In this document: one piece after another, positions 1 to 8,021 of the stretch | Layout: every line of letters begins with the position of its first letter | Position numbering within the stretch: the stretch's first letter is position 1 | Origin: Cytophagales bacterium | Lineage (GTDB): Bacteria; Bacteroidota; Bacteroidia; Cytophagales; JAHDFW01 | Length of the DNA: 41,605 nucleotides | Reading direction: 5' to 3' | Assembly: GCA_020627945.1 (NCBI GenBank) | Contig: JAHDFW010000008.1 | Span: 1 to 41,605, forward strand | Notes under the pieces: model-generated | Database searches by the model: none | The model's input: only the letters and a program-made list of their open reading frames with translations | Told to the model about the DNA's origin: nothing | Program-made: the position numbers and the translations under genes

Positions 1-80
1 TGCATTTGCTTTGGGAACAAGAACAATGGTTGGATAAACATGTGAAGAATAAGAAAATTAGTGATCCTAATGGTAAATAA
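1..80 (+). CDS. 3' end of an unidentified protein gene (partial)
   Basis: A plus-strand frame is open from the window edge (first full codon at base 3) to TAA at 78-80. It encodes 25 residues ending in WLDKHVKNKKISDPNGK. Its Trp/Lys/Glu composition looks like the C-terminus of a real soluble protein, and it would converge tail-to-tail with the minus-strand gene ending at 93. Too little remains to name a family. The short length means chance cannot be excluded. Confidence 0.45.
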   Translation, partial: HLLWEQEQWLDKHVKNKKISDPNGK

Positions 81-92
81 TCCTAATTACTC

Positions 93-1301
93 CTAAAAAG
101 AAACTCCTACAACCAACGATGGTTCAGCTATTTTTAAATACGTCGTTGGATATTTCTTCAACAAATCATAAGGAGCACTTATGGCAATTTTAAGGAATAT
201 CATATCAAAAAAGATTCCCGTAGAGAAAGAAGGTGCGATAATTAGTTGGTTAATATCATAAAATTCAGAATCGTTGATATATGTTGCCTTCCTTCTATAA
301 TTTAGGCTGCTATTCGTATTAAAAGTATAAACCATATTTGCCTGTACAAACGTTCTAATTTTTCGCCTTAAATACATGTTCATCCTAAGACCAATCCCTA
401 TATCCAATCGCAAATAATTCATTTCCAACTCATGAGTAAAGTATCCCTCTTCTGAAAAAGCAACTTCATTAAATCGCATAATATTAAAAGAGTTGTCCGT
501 TAAGAATGACCATCTATTATTGTCATAGGGCAATATTAATTCATGCTCAAATCCTAGTCTAAAATTATAAGTACCATTAAATGGAATCGGAGAACTTTTC
601 GTAAACGACCTTTGTCGCGTAAGCTTCATGCTATTGTAGATTAGCCCAACCGATATTCCAGTTCGATGATTCACCTTAAAAGGGGTTTTATAGACTTTAA
701 ACCTCTCTCCTTTTTGCTTGTTTAAACCCACAAAATATTCAACTAGTTGCTCCTCGTCATATTTTAATTTCTTAACATCAGAATTACCTGAAAGATTCTG
801 CAACTGATTCTTGTAAGTATCGTTAATAGCTAAAGTAGAATACGTCAACATAATTTTTCCGTAAACAAGTTGAGTTGCTTTTCCTCCATCAACAGAATAT
901 AAAAATATTTCTGCACCTTGATGCGAATATTTTAACAGCTGATATTTACCGTCTACCAGAACTTTGAAAAGTTGTTGTTGCGAATCAAACTTCATCTTTT
1001 GAGCATATACTGAGTTATCAGTAATCTCTTTTGGGTTCTGCATTTCTGCTTTCTTATTGACAAATTTGAAACTTTCTGAGCCAAACTCTTCCAAATTGCT
1101 CACATCGATTTTTACAATCTTTTTACTTGCCACAGACTTTACATGAATAAAAGCAGGTGTGTTTTTCCAGAATTTATTGTTTATCAAACAACTGGTTCTC
1201 ACACCATTACTATCCACATAATATGCAGACTCATAATTCGATTGAGCTTTTAAGCCTCCTGTGGCAAGTAACACAAACACAAAAAACACTAATGCTCTCA
1301 T
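93..1301 (-). CDS. Secreted outer-membrane-type protein of unknown function
   Basis: The 402-residue product starts with a Sec signal peptide (about residues 1-19, cleavage near LKAQ). Residues 20-190 are a polar N-terminal region. From about residue 205 onward, alternating hydrophobic/aromatic stretches (GISVGLIYNS, FRLGFEHELI, LRLDIGIGLRMNMYL, PSFSTGIFFD) look like transmembrane beta strands, and the chain ends in Phe as many barrel proteins do. I infer an outer-membrane beta-barrel; I do not recognise a named family. It is the last gene of a minus-strand run, 24 bp after the hemolysin III-like gene, so co-transcription is likely. The gene is complete, with a TAG stop at its low-coordinate end. 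Confidence 0.6.
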   Translation of the reverse strand: MRALVFFVFVLLATGGLKAQSNYESAYYVDSNGVRTSCLINNKFWKNTPAFIHVKSVASKKIVKIDVSNLEEFGSESFKFVNKKAEMQNPKEITDNSVYAQKMKFDSQQQLFKVLVDGKYQLLKYSHQGAEIFLYSVDGGKATQLVYGKIMLTYSTLAINDTYKNQLQNLSGNSDVKKLKYDEEQLVEYFVGLNKQKGERFKVYKTPFKVNHRTGISVGLIYNSMKLTRQRSFTKSSPIPFNGTYNFRLGFEHELILPYDNNRWSFLTDNSFNIMRFNEVAFSEEGYFTHELEMNYLRLDIGIGLRMNMYLRRKIRTFVQANMVYTFNTNSSLNYRRKATYINDSEFYDINQLIIAPSFSTGIFFDMIFLKIAISAPYDLLKKYPTTYLKIAEPSLVVGVSF

Positions 1302-1325
1302 CTATCAAAATTCATTTAAAATTCT

Positions 1326-1913
1326 CTACAAATAGCAAAACACCGCTACAAAATGTGCTCCACTTCCAAACAAAACAAACACATGAAATATGGCATGATT
1401 ATACTTTAGTTTGGGAAGACTAAATAAAACGGCTCCCAAGCTGTAAAAAATGCCCCCAATTAACAACCATATAAGTGCTTGATTTTGTAGGTTTTCAAGC
1501 AACGGTTTTATACCAAAAATAGCAACCCAACCTAATGCTACATAACTAATAGTGGAAAGCTTTTCAAATCTTCCTGTAAAATAAAGTTTTAACACAATTC
1601 CTGTAATTGCTATACACCAAACCACTGCAAACATGGTCAAACCTACCCAACCTTGTAAACCAACCAAAGTAAAAGGAGTGTAAGTTCCAGCAATTAACAC
1701 ATATATAGCTGCGTGATCCAATACATTTAACTTTCGTCGAATCTCAGGTTTCTGTACATAATGATAAGAGGTAGAAGCAGCGTATAGCAATATTAAACTC
1801 AATCCATAAACACTAACACTCACGTTAAGTAAAATTGAACCTTGGCTTACTGTATTAATAAGTAATAGAATCAAACCTATGATACTAAGCAACAGTCCTA
1901 TGGCATGAGTCAA
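1326..1913 (-). CDS. trhA: Hemolysin III / TrhA family (PAQR-like) membrane protein
   Basis: This is a seven-helix integral membrane protein of the hemolysin III/PAQR superfamily. Family signatures are visible: SSxYH-like TSYHYV near residue 50, DHAAIYVLIAGTYTP near residue 65, and a C-terminal HAIFHVFVLFGSGAHF segment; these histidines and the aspartate form the metal site in PAQR proteins. The cellular role of bacterial members is linked to membrane homeostasis (family knowledge), not proven haemolysis. The only usual start codon in frame is TTG at 1911-1913. The conserved N-terminus seems to continue upstream in frame (SKLEETLNVL before THAIG) back to the stop codon of the preceding LOG gene, with no ATG or GTG available. 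The true start is therefore uncertain. It lies downstream of the LOG gene in the same frame. Confidence 0.85.
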   Translation of the reverse strand: MTHAIGLLLSIIGLILLLINTVSQGSILLNVSVSVYGLSLILLYAASTSYHYVQKPEIRRKLNVLDHAAIYVLIAGTYTPFTLVGLQGWVGLTMFAVVWCIAITGIVLKLYFTGRFEKLSTISYVALGWVAIFGIKPLLENLQNQALIWLLIGGIFYSLGAVLFSLPKLKYNHAIFHVFVLFGSGAHFVAVFCYL

Positions 1914-1988
1914 AACATTGAGAGTCTCCTCTAGTTTAGAATAATATGTTAGATCTGAAGTCTTAATACTGCTATAAATTATATAATT

Positions 1989-3161
1989 CTATTTTGGGTA
2001 AGCATATTTATCTGGATCGTAAGCCATAATGTGTTCCACAATTTCATTCTCATCATCCGTTAAATGTAGCAGTTCACCATAAGGTCTCCCCTCTGTTACT
2101 GTCTTCATTAAGTCCCATAATGGACGTTTATTAGTCCAATGGTCTTTACCAAACAATATCATTGGTGAAACATGTCTTTTGTGCTTATGTTTGTTGTAAG
2201 GCGCATAATGGTTTTGAGTAGCATCCTGAAATATTTCTTGTGTTGTTCCAGCACTTCCTGGGGCAAAGACAACTCCATACTTCGCTATTGCCAATAAACC
2301 ATCTTCTCGAACACTGTTAGCAAAATATTTGGCAATATGGGTAGCAAAAGGTGCTGGAGGTTCATGGCCATATAACCATGTGGGAATCCCAACACTCATA
2401 GAGTCTTTCTCTTTACCCGAAGGAATTGGATATTTCTCCATTACTTTCCAAGCTCTGTGCAACCAATCCTGATCGTCATATTCTTTTCCTTTAGGAGCAT
2501 TTGCAGGTCTGATCTTTAATTCGTTTATCGCAGCAATCATCTCCTCTTCGGTTCGACATGCAAAATATGCCCCTACATGCGTTGCTTCCATTGCTCCAGG
2601 ACCTCCTCCGCTAATCATCAAAAAACCTTTTTGAGTTAGAGTTCTGGAAAGTTTAGCGATTTTTAAATAATATTCTTCACTCCTCTCCATAGAATGTCCT
2701 CCCATAATAGCTACAACCTTCCTTCCATCAATAATTTCGTAAAGAGCATCTGTAATACTATGGTCGTGCAAACGCCTAGTCAGCGTGGTTACTATAGAAT
2801 CAGGTTCATCCAGACCTTCTTCAACGTAATCTTCGTAAACTTGGTAGTCGAATGTTTTTTTGTAACCATCCGGATCGTTGACATCGAAACCTTCGAATAA
2901 CTCTGGCACACTATACAAATGTGCTTTATGAATTTTGAACTTAATATCTGAGCGATTTAAGATTACCAATCCACCAGTTCTAGTAATATGCCCTGCTGCT
3001 AAATCACTCATTTCGCATCCAAGAAATATACTACCTGCAAAAGACAACGTCCTCAATGGCTCATCAAAATTCGTTAAATCTAACTCTTGAATTGCACGTG
3101 GTTCGTTGACTACTGATTCTATCCACAACTTAAAATCAGATACATCATCTATTTCTATCAT
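1989..3161 (-). CDS. LOG-family Rossmann-fold nucleotide-binding protein
   Basis: The 390-residue protein carries both LOG-family hallmarks: a GGGPGAMEA nucleotide-binding loop (residues 175-183) and PGSAGTTQE (291-299), a variant of the usual PGGxGTxxE with Ser in place of the second Gly. Family members cleave nucleoside 5'-monophosphates at the N-glycosidic bond (cytokinin-activating LOG, PpnN). This long form has an N-terminal extension of about 140 residues before the Rossmann core (KVVAIMGG near 149), as in PpnN-like proteins, so a nucleotide-metabolism role is more likely than hormone production. It is cytoplasmic, with no signal peptide. The esterase gene lies 91 bp upstream on the same strand and the TrhA-like gene follows. 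Confidence 0.8.
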   Translation of the reverse strand: MIEIDDVSDFKLWIESVVNEPRAIQELDLTNFDEPLRTLSFAGSIFLGCEMSDLAAGHITRTGGLVILNRSDIKFKIHKAHLYSVPELFEGFDVNDPDGYKKTFDYQVYEDYVEEGLDEPDSIVTTLTRRLHDHSITDALYEIIDGRKVVAIMGGHSMERSEEYYLKIAKLSRTLTQKGFLMISGGGPGAMEATHVGAYFACRTEEEMIAAINELKIRPANAPKGKEYDDQDWLHRAWKVMEKYPIPSGKEKDSMSVGIPTWLYGHEPPAPFATHIAKYFANSVREDGLLAIAKYGVVFAPGSAGTTQEIFQDATQNHYAPYNKHKHKRHVSPMILFGKDHWTNKRPLWDLMKTVTEGRPYGELLHLTDDENEIVEHIMAYDPDKYAYPK

Positions 3162-3252
3162 ATTCTATCAACTAATCGATTACAGTTTGTAAAAATAAGT
3201 TGATTTCGATAGAAAACCAGAATTATATTTTCGGAGTATTTGAAAAGAAGGA

Positions 3253-4152
3253 TTATCTCAATCCGTTAATATCATATTGAGAAACAAAATCCCAAACTAT
3301 AGCCCCCGTATTACGGCCGTTTACGTCTAGGTCAAACCAAACATGTTCTCCATTGACAATTTTATAATGTTCAACCGCCGTAGAACTATCTCCATTAGCA
3401 TACCTAATATATTCTATTTCCAAGTTGCCACTAGTTATCGTATTGACGGTTGGAGTTTGATCTGCATTATTATGGTTTATCCATGAATCAAGAGTGGATT
3501 GAACAGAGTTATAATCTGCACCTCCTTCATAAGGTATTACACCATCGTTAGTACCATGAATCATAATAACGGGTTTAGGACGGTTTGAGTTACAGTTTAA
3601 ATCTAACATAGCGCCAGAAACGGAACCAACTGCTGCAATCAGTTCACTTTTTTCACAAGCTAAACCATATGACATCATTCCACCATTGGAATATCCGCAT
3701 GCGTAAATTCTTTCCAAATCAACGTTGTATTGACCTGCAATTTCATTTACTAAGGCTTCAATAAAGCCTAAATCGTCTACCGAACTTTTATTATCTGGAG
3801 AAGGCAATGAAGGGTTCCAATGTGCACTTCCATCTAAACAAGTGCCTTGGGGATATACAAGTATAAAATTCTCGTTATCCGACAAATTCACCATATCTGT
3901 CTCATTCCTAAAATAATCAGCCTGACCACCAAAACCATGGAAATTCAATAATAAAGGTGTTGCGAGAGTAGAATCATACGTAGAAGGAATATGTATTAGG
4001 TACTGTCTTTCCTGACCATCAAACTGAATGCTACTAGCATCAGAACCAAGTGTACAACCTGTCCCTCCTTTCGGATCATTAAATTCTTTACTACAAGATG
4101 CAAAAAAACATAGAGTAAGAAATAAAAGATATGAAGCTCTCATAGATACCAT
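3253..4152 (-). CDS. Secreted lipoprotein esterase, CE1 / PHB-depolymerase-like
   Basis: An alpha/beta-hydrolase of the LpqC / feruloyl-esterase / polyhydroxybutyrate-depolymerase type. A lipoprotein signal ends in FFASC, so Cys20 would be lipidated. The oxyanion-side motif NFHGFGG sits at residues 70-76. The likely triad is Ser155 in GYSNGG, Asp203 in HGTNDGVIP and His270 in NGEHVWFD. At 299 residues it is a single catalytic domain with no carbohydrate-binding module. Substrate is unknown; CE1-type members hydrolyse acetyl, feruloyl or short polyester bonds. An alternative start at the fourth codon (MRASYLL) gives a shorter, more usual signal peptide. It heads the minus-strand run but lies 91 bp from the LOG gene. 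Confidence 0.75.
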   Translation of the reverse strand: MVSMRASYLLFLTLCFFASCSKEFNDPKGGTGCTLGSDASSIQFDGQERQYLIHIPSTYDSTLATPLLLNFHGFGGQADYFRNETDMVNLSDNENFILVYPQGTCLDGSAHWNPSLPSPDNKSSVDDLGFIEALVNEIAGQYNVDLERIYACGYSNGGMMSYGLACEKSELIAAVGSVSGAMLDLNCNSNRPKPVIMIHGTNDGVIPYEGGADYNSVQSTLDSWINHNNADQTPTVNTITSGNLEIEYIRYANGDSSTAVEHYKIVNGEHVWFDLDVNGRNTGAIVWDFVSQYDINGLR

Positions 4153-4209
4153 AAAAAATTGACCTACAAGATATTAAAACCTGAGAAATAAAATATGATT
4201 TTTCCCAAA

Positions 4210-4422
4210 CTACTTCATTAAGCCCTTATTCTGTGACCAAACGAAAGCATACATTAAAGAAGGGAATCTCAACTTAGTAACACCCGTAATCAAAAGATCT
4301 TTAACTCTTGCCTCTCCTAACTTTAACTGATTTGAAATTTGCTTAACAGACAACCCCCTTCCTGTTAAAACTAAAACATTGTGCTGTGAAGCACTTAAAT
4401 TAATATTTGATTTACTCGTCAT
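4210..4422 (-). CDS. Small stand-alone LuxR/GerE-type HTH protein
   Basis: A 70-residue protein consisting almost only of a LuxR-type helix-turn-helix. LSASQHNVLVLTGRGLS matches the first helix and turn, VKQISNQLKLGEARVKDLL the scaffold and recognition helices. No receiver or sensor domain is present, so it resembles the C-terminal output domain of a response regulator cut loose, like small regulators that act by dimerising or competing for DNA. The recognition helix (GEARVKDLLITGVTKL) departs from the usual SxxTVKxHxxxIxxKL. It is divergent from the AraC gene across a 310-bp repeat-rich region. It could also be a decayed remnant of a larger regulator. Confidence 0.6.
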   Translation of the reverse strand: MTSKSNINLSASQHNVLVLTGRGLSVKQISNQLKLGEARVKDLLITGVTKLRFPSLMYAFVWSQNKGLMK

Positions 4423-4470
4423 ATACCGAAAACGTGTTAAAACCTGCTATAGTTGTTTAAACGTAAATCA

Positions 4471-4487
4471 TTGAAACAAGGTTTCAA
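4471..4487. repeat. Perfect 17-bp inverted repeat upstream of the LuxR-type gene
   Basis: TTGAAAC-AAG-GTTTCAA: 7-bp perfect arms around 3 nt, 49 bp upstream of the start codon of the small LuxR-type HTH gene. Position and symmetry fit an operator for a dimeric regulator. The binding protein is unknown. Confidence 0.5.
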
Positions 4488-4494
4488 AAACAAG

Positions 4495-4525
4495 GTGAAA
4501 AAATGGTCATTCACCATCTTTTCAC
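4495..4525. repeat. Long inverted repeat (13-nt arms, one mismatch)
   Basis: GTGAAAAAATGGT and ACCATCTTTTCAC flank CATTC; 12 of 13 positions pair. It lies 7 bp from the preceding palindrome. It could be an operator or a stable hairpin in the leader of the minus-strand LuxR-type gene. There is no T-run on either strand, so it is unlikely to be a terminator. Confidence 0.45.
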
Positions 4526-4610
4526 ACTTATTATCGCTAACTAAACTATACTGGTTTCATATCAACCAATTATTGTTATCACAAATAACTAACACTTCTC
4601 TTTAAATACG

Positions 4611-4702
4611 ATTGTCAATTTTTTCTTGAAGATTGTCAATTTGAACCACATTCGTACAATTTAACCGAATACATTGTACATTCACCCTGTTGAATTGTCA
4701 AT
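4611..4702 (+). promoter_or_regulatory. Three ATTGTCAAT direct repeats before the AraC gene (candidate operator)
   Basis: ATTGTCAAT occurs at 4611-4619, 4632-4640 and 4694-4702. The first two share GATTGTCAATTT and are exactly 21 bp apart; the third is 62 bp further on, close to six helical turns. AraC-family regulators typically bind direct repeats about two turns apart, so autoregulation is a reasonable inference. Between the second and third copies, GTACAAT (4654-4660) and ATTGTAC (4673-4679) form a further inverted repeat with a 12-nt spacer. The last copy is 30 bp from the AraC ATG. Confidence 0.5.
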
Positions 4703-4732
4703 ATCATAATTTACATTTCTTATTTAAGCAAA

Positions 4733-5578
4733 ATGAATCAACCAATTCCAGTACATAACTTTACATTGGATGACAAAAGCAGCATCCCGTTCATAATCTT
4801 CCCATTAAAAGAGGATGAAGTTGGTAGTGATGCTCATGAGCCTCACAGGCATAATTTCTACGAGATATTCTTTTTCACTAAAGGAGCTGGTACGCATATC
4901 CTTGAAGAAAGTTCCCACTCAGTAAAAAGTAACACTATTCATTTTATATCTCCTGGACAGGTACATGAGTTAATAAATGCTGGTTCAGGGTATGAAGGTT
5001 ATGCAATAATGTTCTCCAGAGAATTTTTCTTTAACGATTCGGTTGATAACAAAAATCTAATCTTCAACCATCCATTATTTTATAACTATGGAGCTTCCCC
5101 TATTATTGAGGATATTGAAGAAAACGATTTTCAATATTTCGTCAACCTAATTGAAATGATGCAGCAAGAACTAATACAAGAAAAGTTCGGTGCCGAAATT
5201 ATCCGAAACTACCTTCAAATATTACTTCTAAGAACTCTTGCAATAATCCCTAATTCTACAACTTCTAGTTCAACCGTACAGGAGTTTAAAATCTTGGTTG
5301 AAGAAAATTTCTATAAATTTCACCAGGTTAACGAATATGCAAGCCTTTTGAATTGTTCAGCTTCTGCCCTTACAAAGGAATTGGTTAAAACCACCGGAAA
5401 AAGTGGACTTCAACACATACAAGATAGAATATTGTTAGAAGCAAAAAGATTACTAAAACATAGCGAACTTTCATCAAAACAAATTGCGTATCAACTAGGA
5501 TTCGCTGATCCTCCACATTTTCATAAGTTCTTTCGAAAGCATATAGGCGTAACACCTAATCAATACAAAATCGGCTAA
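4733..5578 (+). CDS. AraC-family transcriptional regulator with N-terminal cupin
   Basis: This 281-residue protein has an N-terminal cupin-like sensor (EPHRHNFYEIFFFTKGAGTH near residues 36-55, then SPGQVHEL) and a C-terminal AraC double HTH. The first HTH covers VNEYASLLNCSASALTKEL. The second is SSKQIAYQLGFADPPHFHKF, followed by the family signature FRKHIGVTPNQYK. Length and domain order are normal for the family. Ligand and targets are unknown. Repeats directly upstream suggest self-regulation, and the nearest candidate targets are the divergent LuxR-type gene and the methyltransferase/binding-protein block. Its stop codon overlaps that of the convergent methyltransferase gene by a few bases, so the two transcripts must read into each other. 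Confidence 0.9.
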   Translation: MNQPIPVHNFTLDDKSSIPFIIFPLKEDEVGSDAHEPHRHNFYEIFFFTKGAGTHILEESSHSVKSNTIHFISPGQVHELINAGSGYEGYAIMFSREFFFNDSVDNKNLIFNHPLFYNYGASPIIEDIEENDFQYFVNLIEMMQQELIQEKFGAEIIRNYLQILLLRTLAIIPNSTTSSSTVQEFKILVEENFYKFHQVNEYASLLNCSASALTKELVKTTGKSGLQHIQDRILLEAKRLLKHSELSSKQIAYQLGFADPPHFHKFFRKHIGVTPNQYKIG

Positions 5579-6588
5579 CCCAATTCAAAATGAGGGTTTT
5601 CGTCTAGAACATATTTAACAGAAGTAAATTTATCAATATTTGAATCATTAATAGGCTCAAGAATTTTAGGTATTGTTAACCCGCTTTCATTAAAACGTAT
5701 CCAATTGTTATTGTACGTCTGAATCTCCGTACTTACACATAAATCTGAATATCCTTTTTTGATCAACTCCCTGAGAGGCTTTAAATCAAATTCATAACTA
5801 TCAAACAGCTCTTTATCAGCAACTCCAAAAGTTAAATCATAAAGGGATCGAACTTTTTTAAGATCGGCCGACTTAATTTCGTTCTCCCTCAGTTGTGCTG
5901 CGGTTTTAAGTAAAGAAAGTTGTAATGATATATTCTGAGGAACATAAATAACTTTTTCTCCCAATTGTTTATACATATTAAGCATTATGGGTACTTGCTG
6001 CTCTTTGACTAAGGCATGTTGCATAGTTTCACTCACCACGACATCAATTGGGGGCAAAACAGAAAGATCTATTTCAACCGCATTCTCTACTAACACTTCG
6101 TTCAAATAAGTTTCATATCCAAGCTTATTAAAAACTTCAACCACCTTTTCCGCACTTGTTTCATTAATCTCAATAATTGTTACCTGGAGCTCTTGCGTAG
6201 AAAAGGCCTCAAATAACGGTAAAACTAAAGTAGCATAAGGACCAGAACCTGCGTACAATAAACTTACAGGTGAATCATCCTTTTTATTCTGTAATGCAAC
6301 CTCTACCGCCTCATACACTCCTCTGATAAACATCCTCGTTCGAACTAAATCATCTACACACATAGCAGCCCATGTTAACCCAATTGCAACACCATTTTCA
6401 AAAGCAATATCAGTCTTGTTTTCTTGATTCTCCAGATTTATCCCCGTTAAAATCTTTAACAGGTCATGATACTGTTTTAAAGCTATTGATAGCTTCTGGC
6501 AATCCAAATTTGAATCATTCACTACCTCTAGCACATTTTTTATCGTTTTTCTAGCTAAACTATTATCCATTCCTTTCCAAGTTGACAT
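5575..6588 (-). CDS. SAM-dependent methyltransferase with PRMT-like double-E loop
   Basis: A 337-residue class I methyltransferase. Motif I is LLYAGSGPYATL (about 110-121), and the acidic end of beta-2 is IIEIN (Glu140). The segment SETMQHALVKE (186-196) places two glutamates nine residues apart with the S-E-x-M...L...E pattern of the double-E loop that holds the substrate guanidinium in protein arginine methyltransferases. Residues 1-105 are mostly helical and 240-337 may be a barrel-like tail. PRMT-like activity is inference; other peptide or small-molecule substrates remain possible. It is divergent from the binding-protein gene across about 230 bp and convergent with the AraC gene (3-bp overlap). 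No signal peptide. Confidence 0.65.
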   Translation of the reverse strand: MSTWKGMDNSLARKTIKNVLEVVNDSNLDCQKLSIALKQYHDLLKILTGINLENQENKTDIAFENGVAIGLTWAAMCVDDLVRTRMFIRGVYEAVEVALQNKKDDSPVSLLYAGSGPYATLVLPLFEAFSTQELQVTIIEINETSAEKVVEVFNKLGYETYLNEVLVENAVEIDLSVLPPIDVVVSETMQHALVKEQQVPIMLNMYKQLGEKVIYVPQNISLQLSLLKTAAQLRENEIKSADLKKVRSLYDLTFGVADKELFDSYEFDLKPLRELIKKGYSDLCVSTEIQTYNNNWIRFNESGLTIPKILEPINDSNIDKFTSVKYVLDENPHFELG

Positions 6589-6734
6589 ACCTCAAATTAA
6601 CACTATTAATTCCTTTCCTAATTATACTTTGTAAAAAAAGCACTTTTATCTTTAATATTAGATTCCTTTTATTTAAACTTGAACACACTTAACCTTTAAC
6701 TATTAAACTAACCTAAATACACATTCCTACAACT

Positions 6735-6796
6735 TGGGCATTTTCCTTGCCCATTGCTTACGTATATTATTTTTTAATGCTCCATTCTAAATGGAG
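6735..6796 (+). repeat. Two short hairpins in the leader of the binding-protein gene
   Basis: TGGGCA-TTTTCCT-TGCCCA (6735-6753) and CTCCATT-CTA-AATGGAG (6780-6796) are perfect inverted repeats within 90 bp upstream of the chosen ATG at 6822. They would fold in the 5' leader of the mRNA, or act as binding sites. Neither is followed by a T-run. I see no known riboswitch. Confidence 0.35.
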
Positions 6797-6821
6797 TAAT
6801 AATATTATTTATTATCACAAT

Positions 6822-7928
6822 ATGAAAATTGGTGTCCTAGTTCCGCAATCTAAAATTCACCCTAGCATAGGAAAAGACTTTCTAGACGGTATAAGATTAG
6901 TCCCTGAATTAAAGGATAAACTAGAAGTTAAAATTGAAAACATCGGAATTGGCTCTGATCATGTCCAAATCATGAATGCTGTCCAGAAACTTGTGCTTCA
7001 AGAGGAAGTTAATTTAATCTTAGGTCTAGTTGGACACAAGGGTATAGATAAGTTAATTGGTTTCATAACAGAATCAGAAGTACCTACACTTATATCGGAT
7101 TTAGGTGCCAAAATACTACCTAGCAATTCCAGCGAATGGTTTTTCAGGAATTCATTTGCACTAGAAGACTCTTTAATGGCCTTTAGACAAGTGATTCAAG
7201 ATAATGAGTATAAAAACATTATGACTTCCTCGTGCTTTAACAATGTCGGTTATGATTTCATGGTTACTCTTACGCAATCGATTGAAGAAAAAGCTGAGTT
7301 TTGTGGCCATTTTATTACACCTGTTAATCCAAGACCCAATGAAGCCGAATTAATGAAAGCCGCCTCGGAACTAATGCAGCCTGATGCTATCTTTGGTTAC
7401 CACAACGGAATTTATGCTAATGAGAATGCTGATTTTATAAATAAAAACAATCTTCTTTCGACAAACGACTATTACACACACTATTTTGGTTGGGACCCTA
7501 AATGGTATGATCAAATGCACGGAAGTTTTTGTATTTCAAGCTGGATGAGTAAGTTGAATACAGAAGAGAACCAGAAATTTGTAAGAATTTATGAGGACCA
7601 TAAAGGTAAACAACCCAGTCCGTTCGTTTTATTAGGATATGAAAATGGATTGGTAATAAAAGATATTATTGACAATACTGAAGGCACCTTGAATCCTTAT
7701 AAAGTCAAAGACGGGTTAAAGACATGCAAAATTAAAGGACCACGAGGAATAATTGAATTTGATCCTAACGAACAAAAATCCCAATACGAACAACAACTTT
7801 GGAAATTAGAAAAAGAAGAAAATGTTGTTCAACCTAATTTAATAAAATCACTGGGCAAACATTCTTTCAATAATTCCGAGATATCAGAACTTTCTTCTGG
7901 TTGGGATAATGCTTACCTCTGCGAATAA
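6822..7928 (+). CDS. Cytosolic periplasmic-binding-protein-fold protein (Peripla_BP_6 type)
   Basis: The 368-residue protein has the type 1 ligand-binding fold of Leu/Ile/Val- and amide-binding proteins. It starts directly on the first beta strand (MKIGVLVPQSKIHP), followed by FLDGIRL, a VNLILGLVGHKG segment and late LLGYENGLVIKD. An upstream in-frame ATG at 6747 would add 25 residues that overlap two hairpins and do not form a signal peptide, so I chose 6822. With no signal sequence and no ABC permease or ATPase nearby, a transport role is doubtful. AmiC of Pseudomonas is a precedent for a cytosolic binding-protein fold acting as a regulator. The tail-collar gene follows after 93 bp on the same strand. 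Ligand unknown. Confidence 0.7.
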   Translation: MKIGVLVPQSKIHPSIGKDFLDGIRLVPELKDKLEVKIENIGIGSDHVQIMNAVQKLVLQEEVNLILGLVGHKGIDKLIGFITESEVPTLISDLGAKILPSNSSEWFFRNSFALEDSLMAFRQVIQDNEYKNIMTSSCFNNVGYDFMVTLTQSIEEKAEFCGHFITPVNPRPNEAELMKAASELMQPDAIFGYHNGIYANENADFINKNNLLSTNDYYTHYFGWDPKWYDQMHGSFCISSWMSKLNTEENQKFVRIYEDHKGKQPSPFVLLGYENGLVIKDIIDNTEGTLNPYKVKDGLKTCKIKGPRGIIEFDPNEQKSQYEQQLWKLEKEENVVQPNLIKSLGKHSFNNSEISELSSGWDNAYLCE

Positions 7929-8021
7929 ATTTTCATTTTTTATTACATAATAACTTAATCTTACAATAAAATACCTATATTGGTCCTGATAACATTATTA
8001 TAACCTTAAAAATTAAAACTT

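Noticed and set aside
4733-5578. AraC regulator as the controller of the beta-glucan locus
   Set aside because: It is about 29 kb from SusC with unrelated genes between; the adjacent NUDIX-type regulator is a far better candidate.
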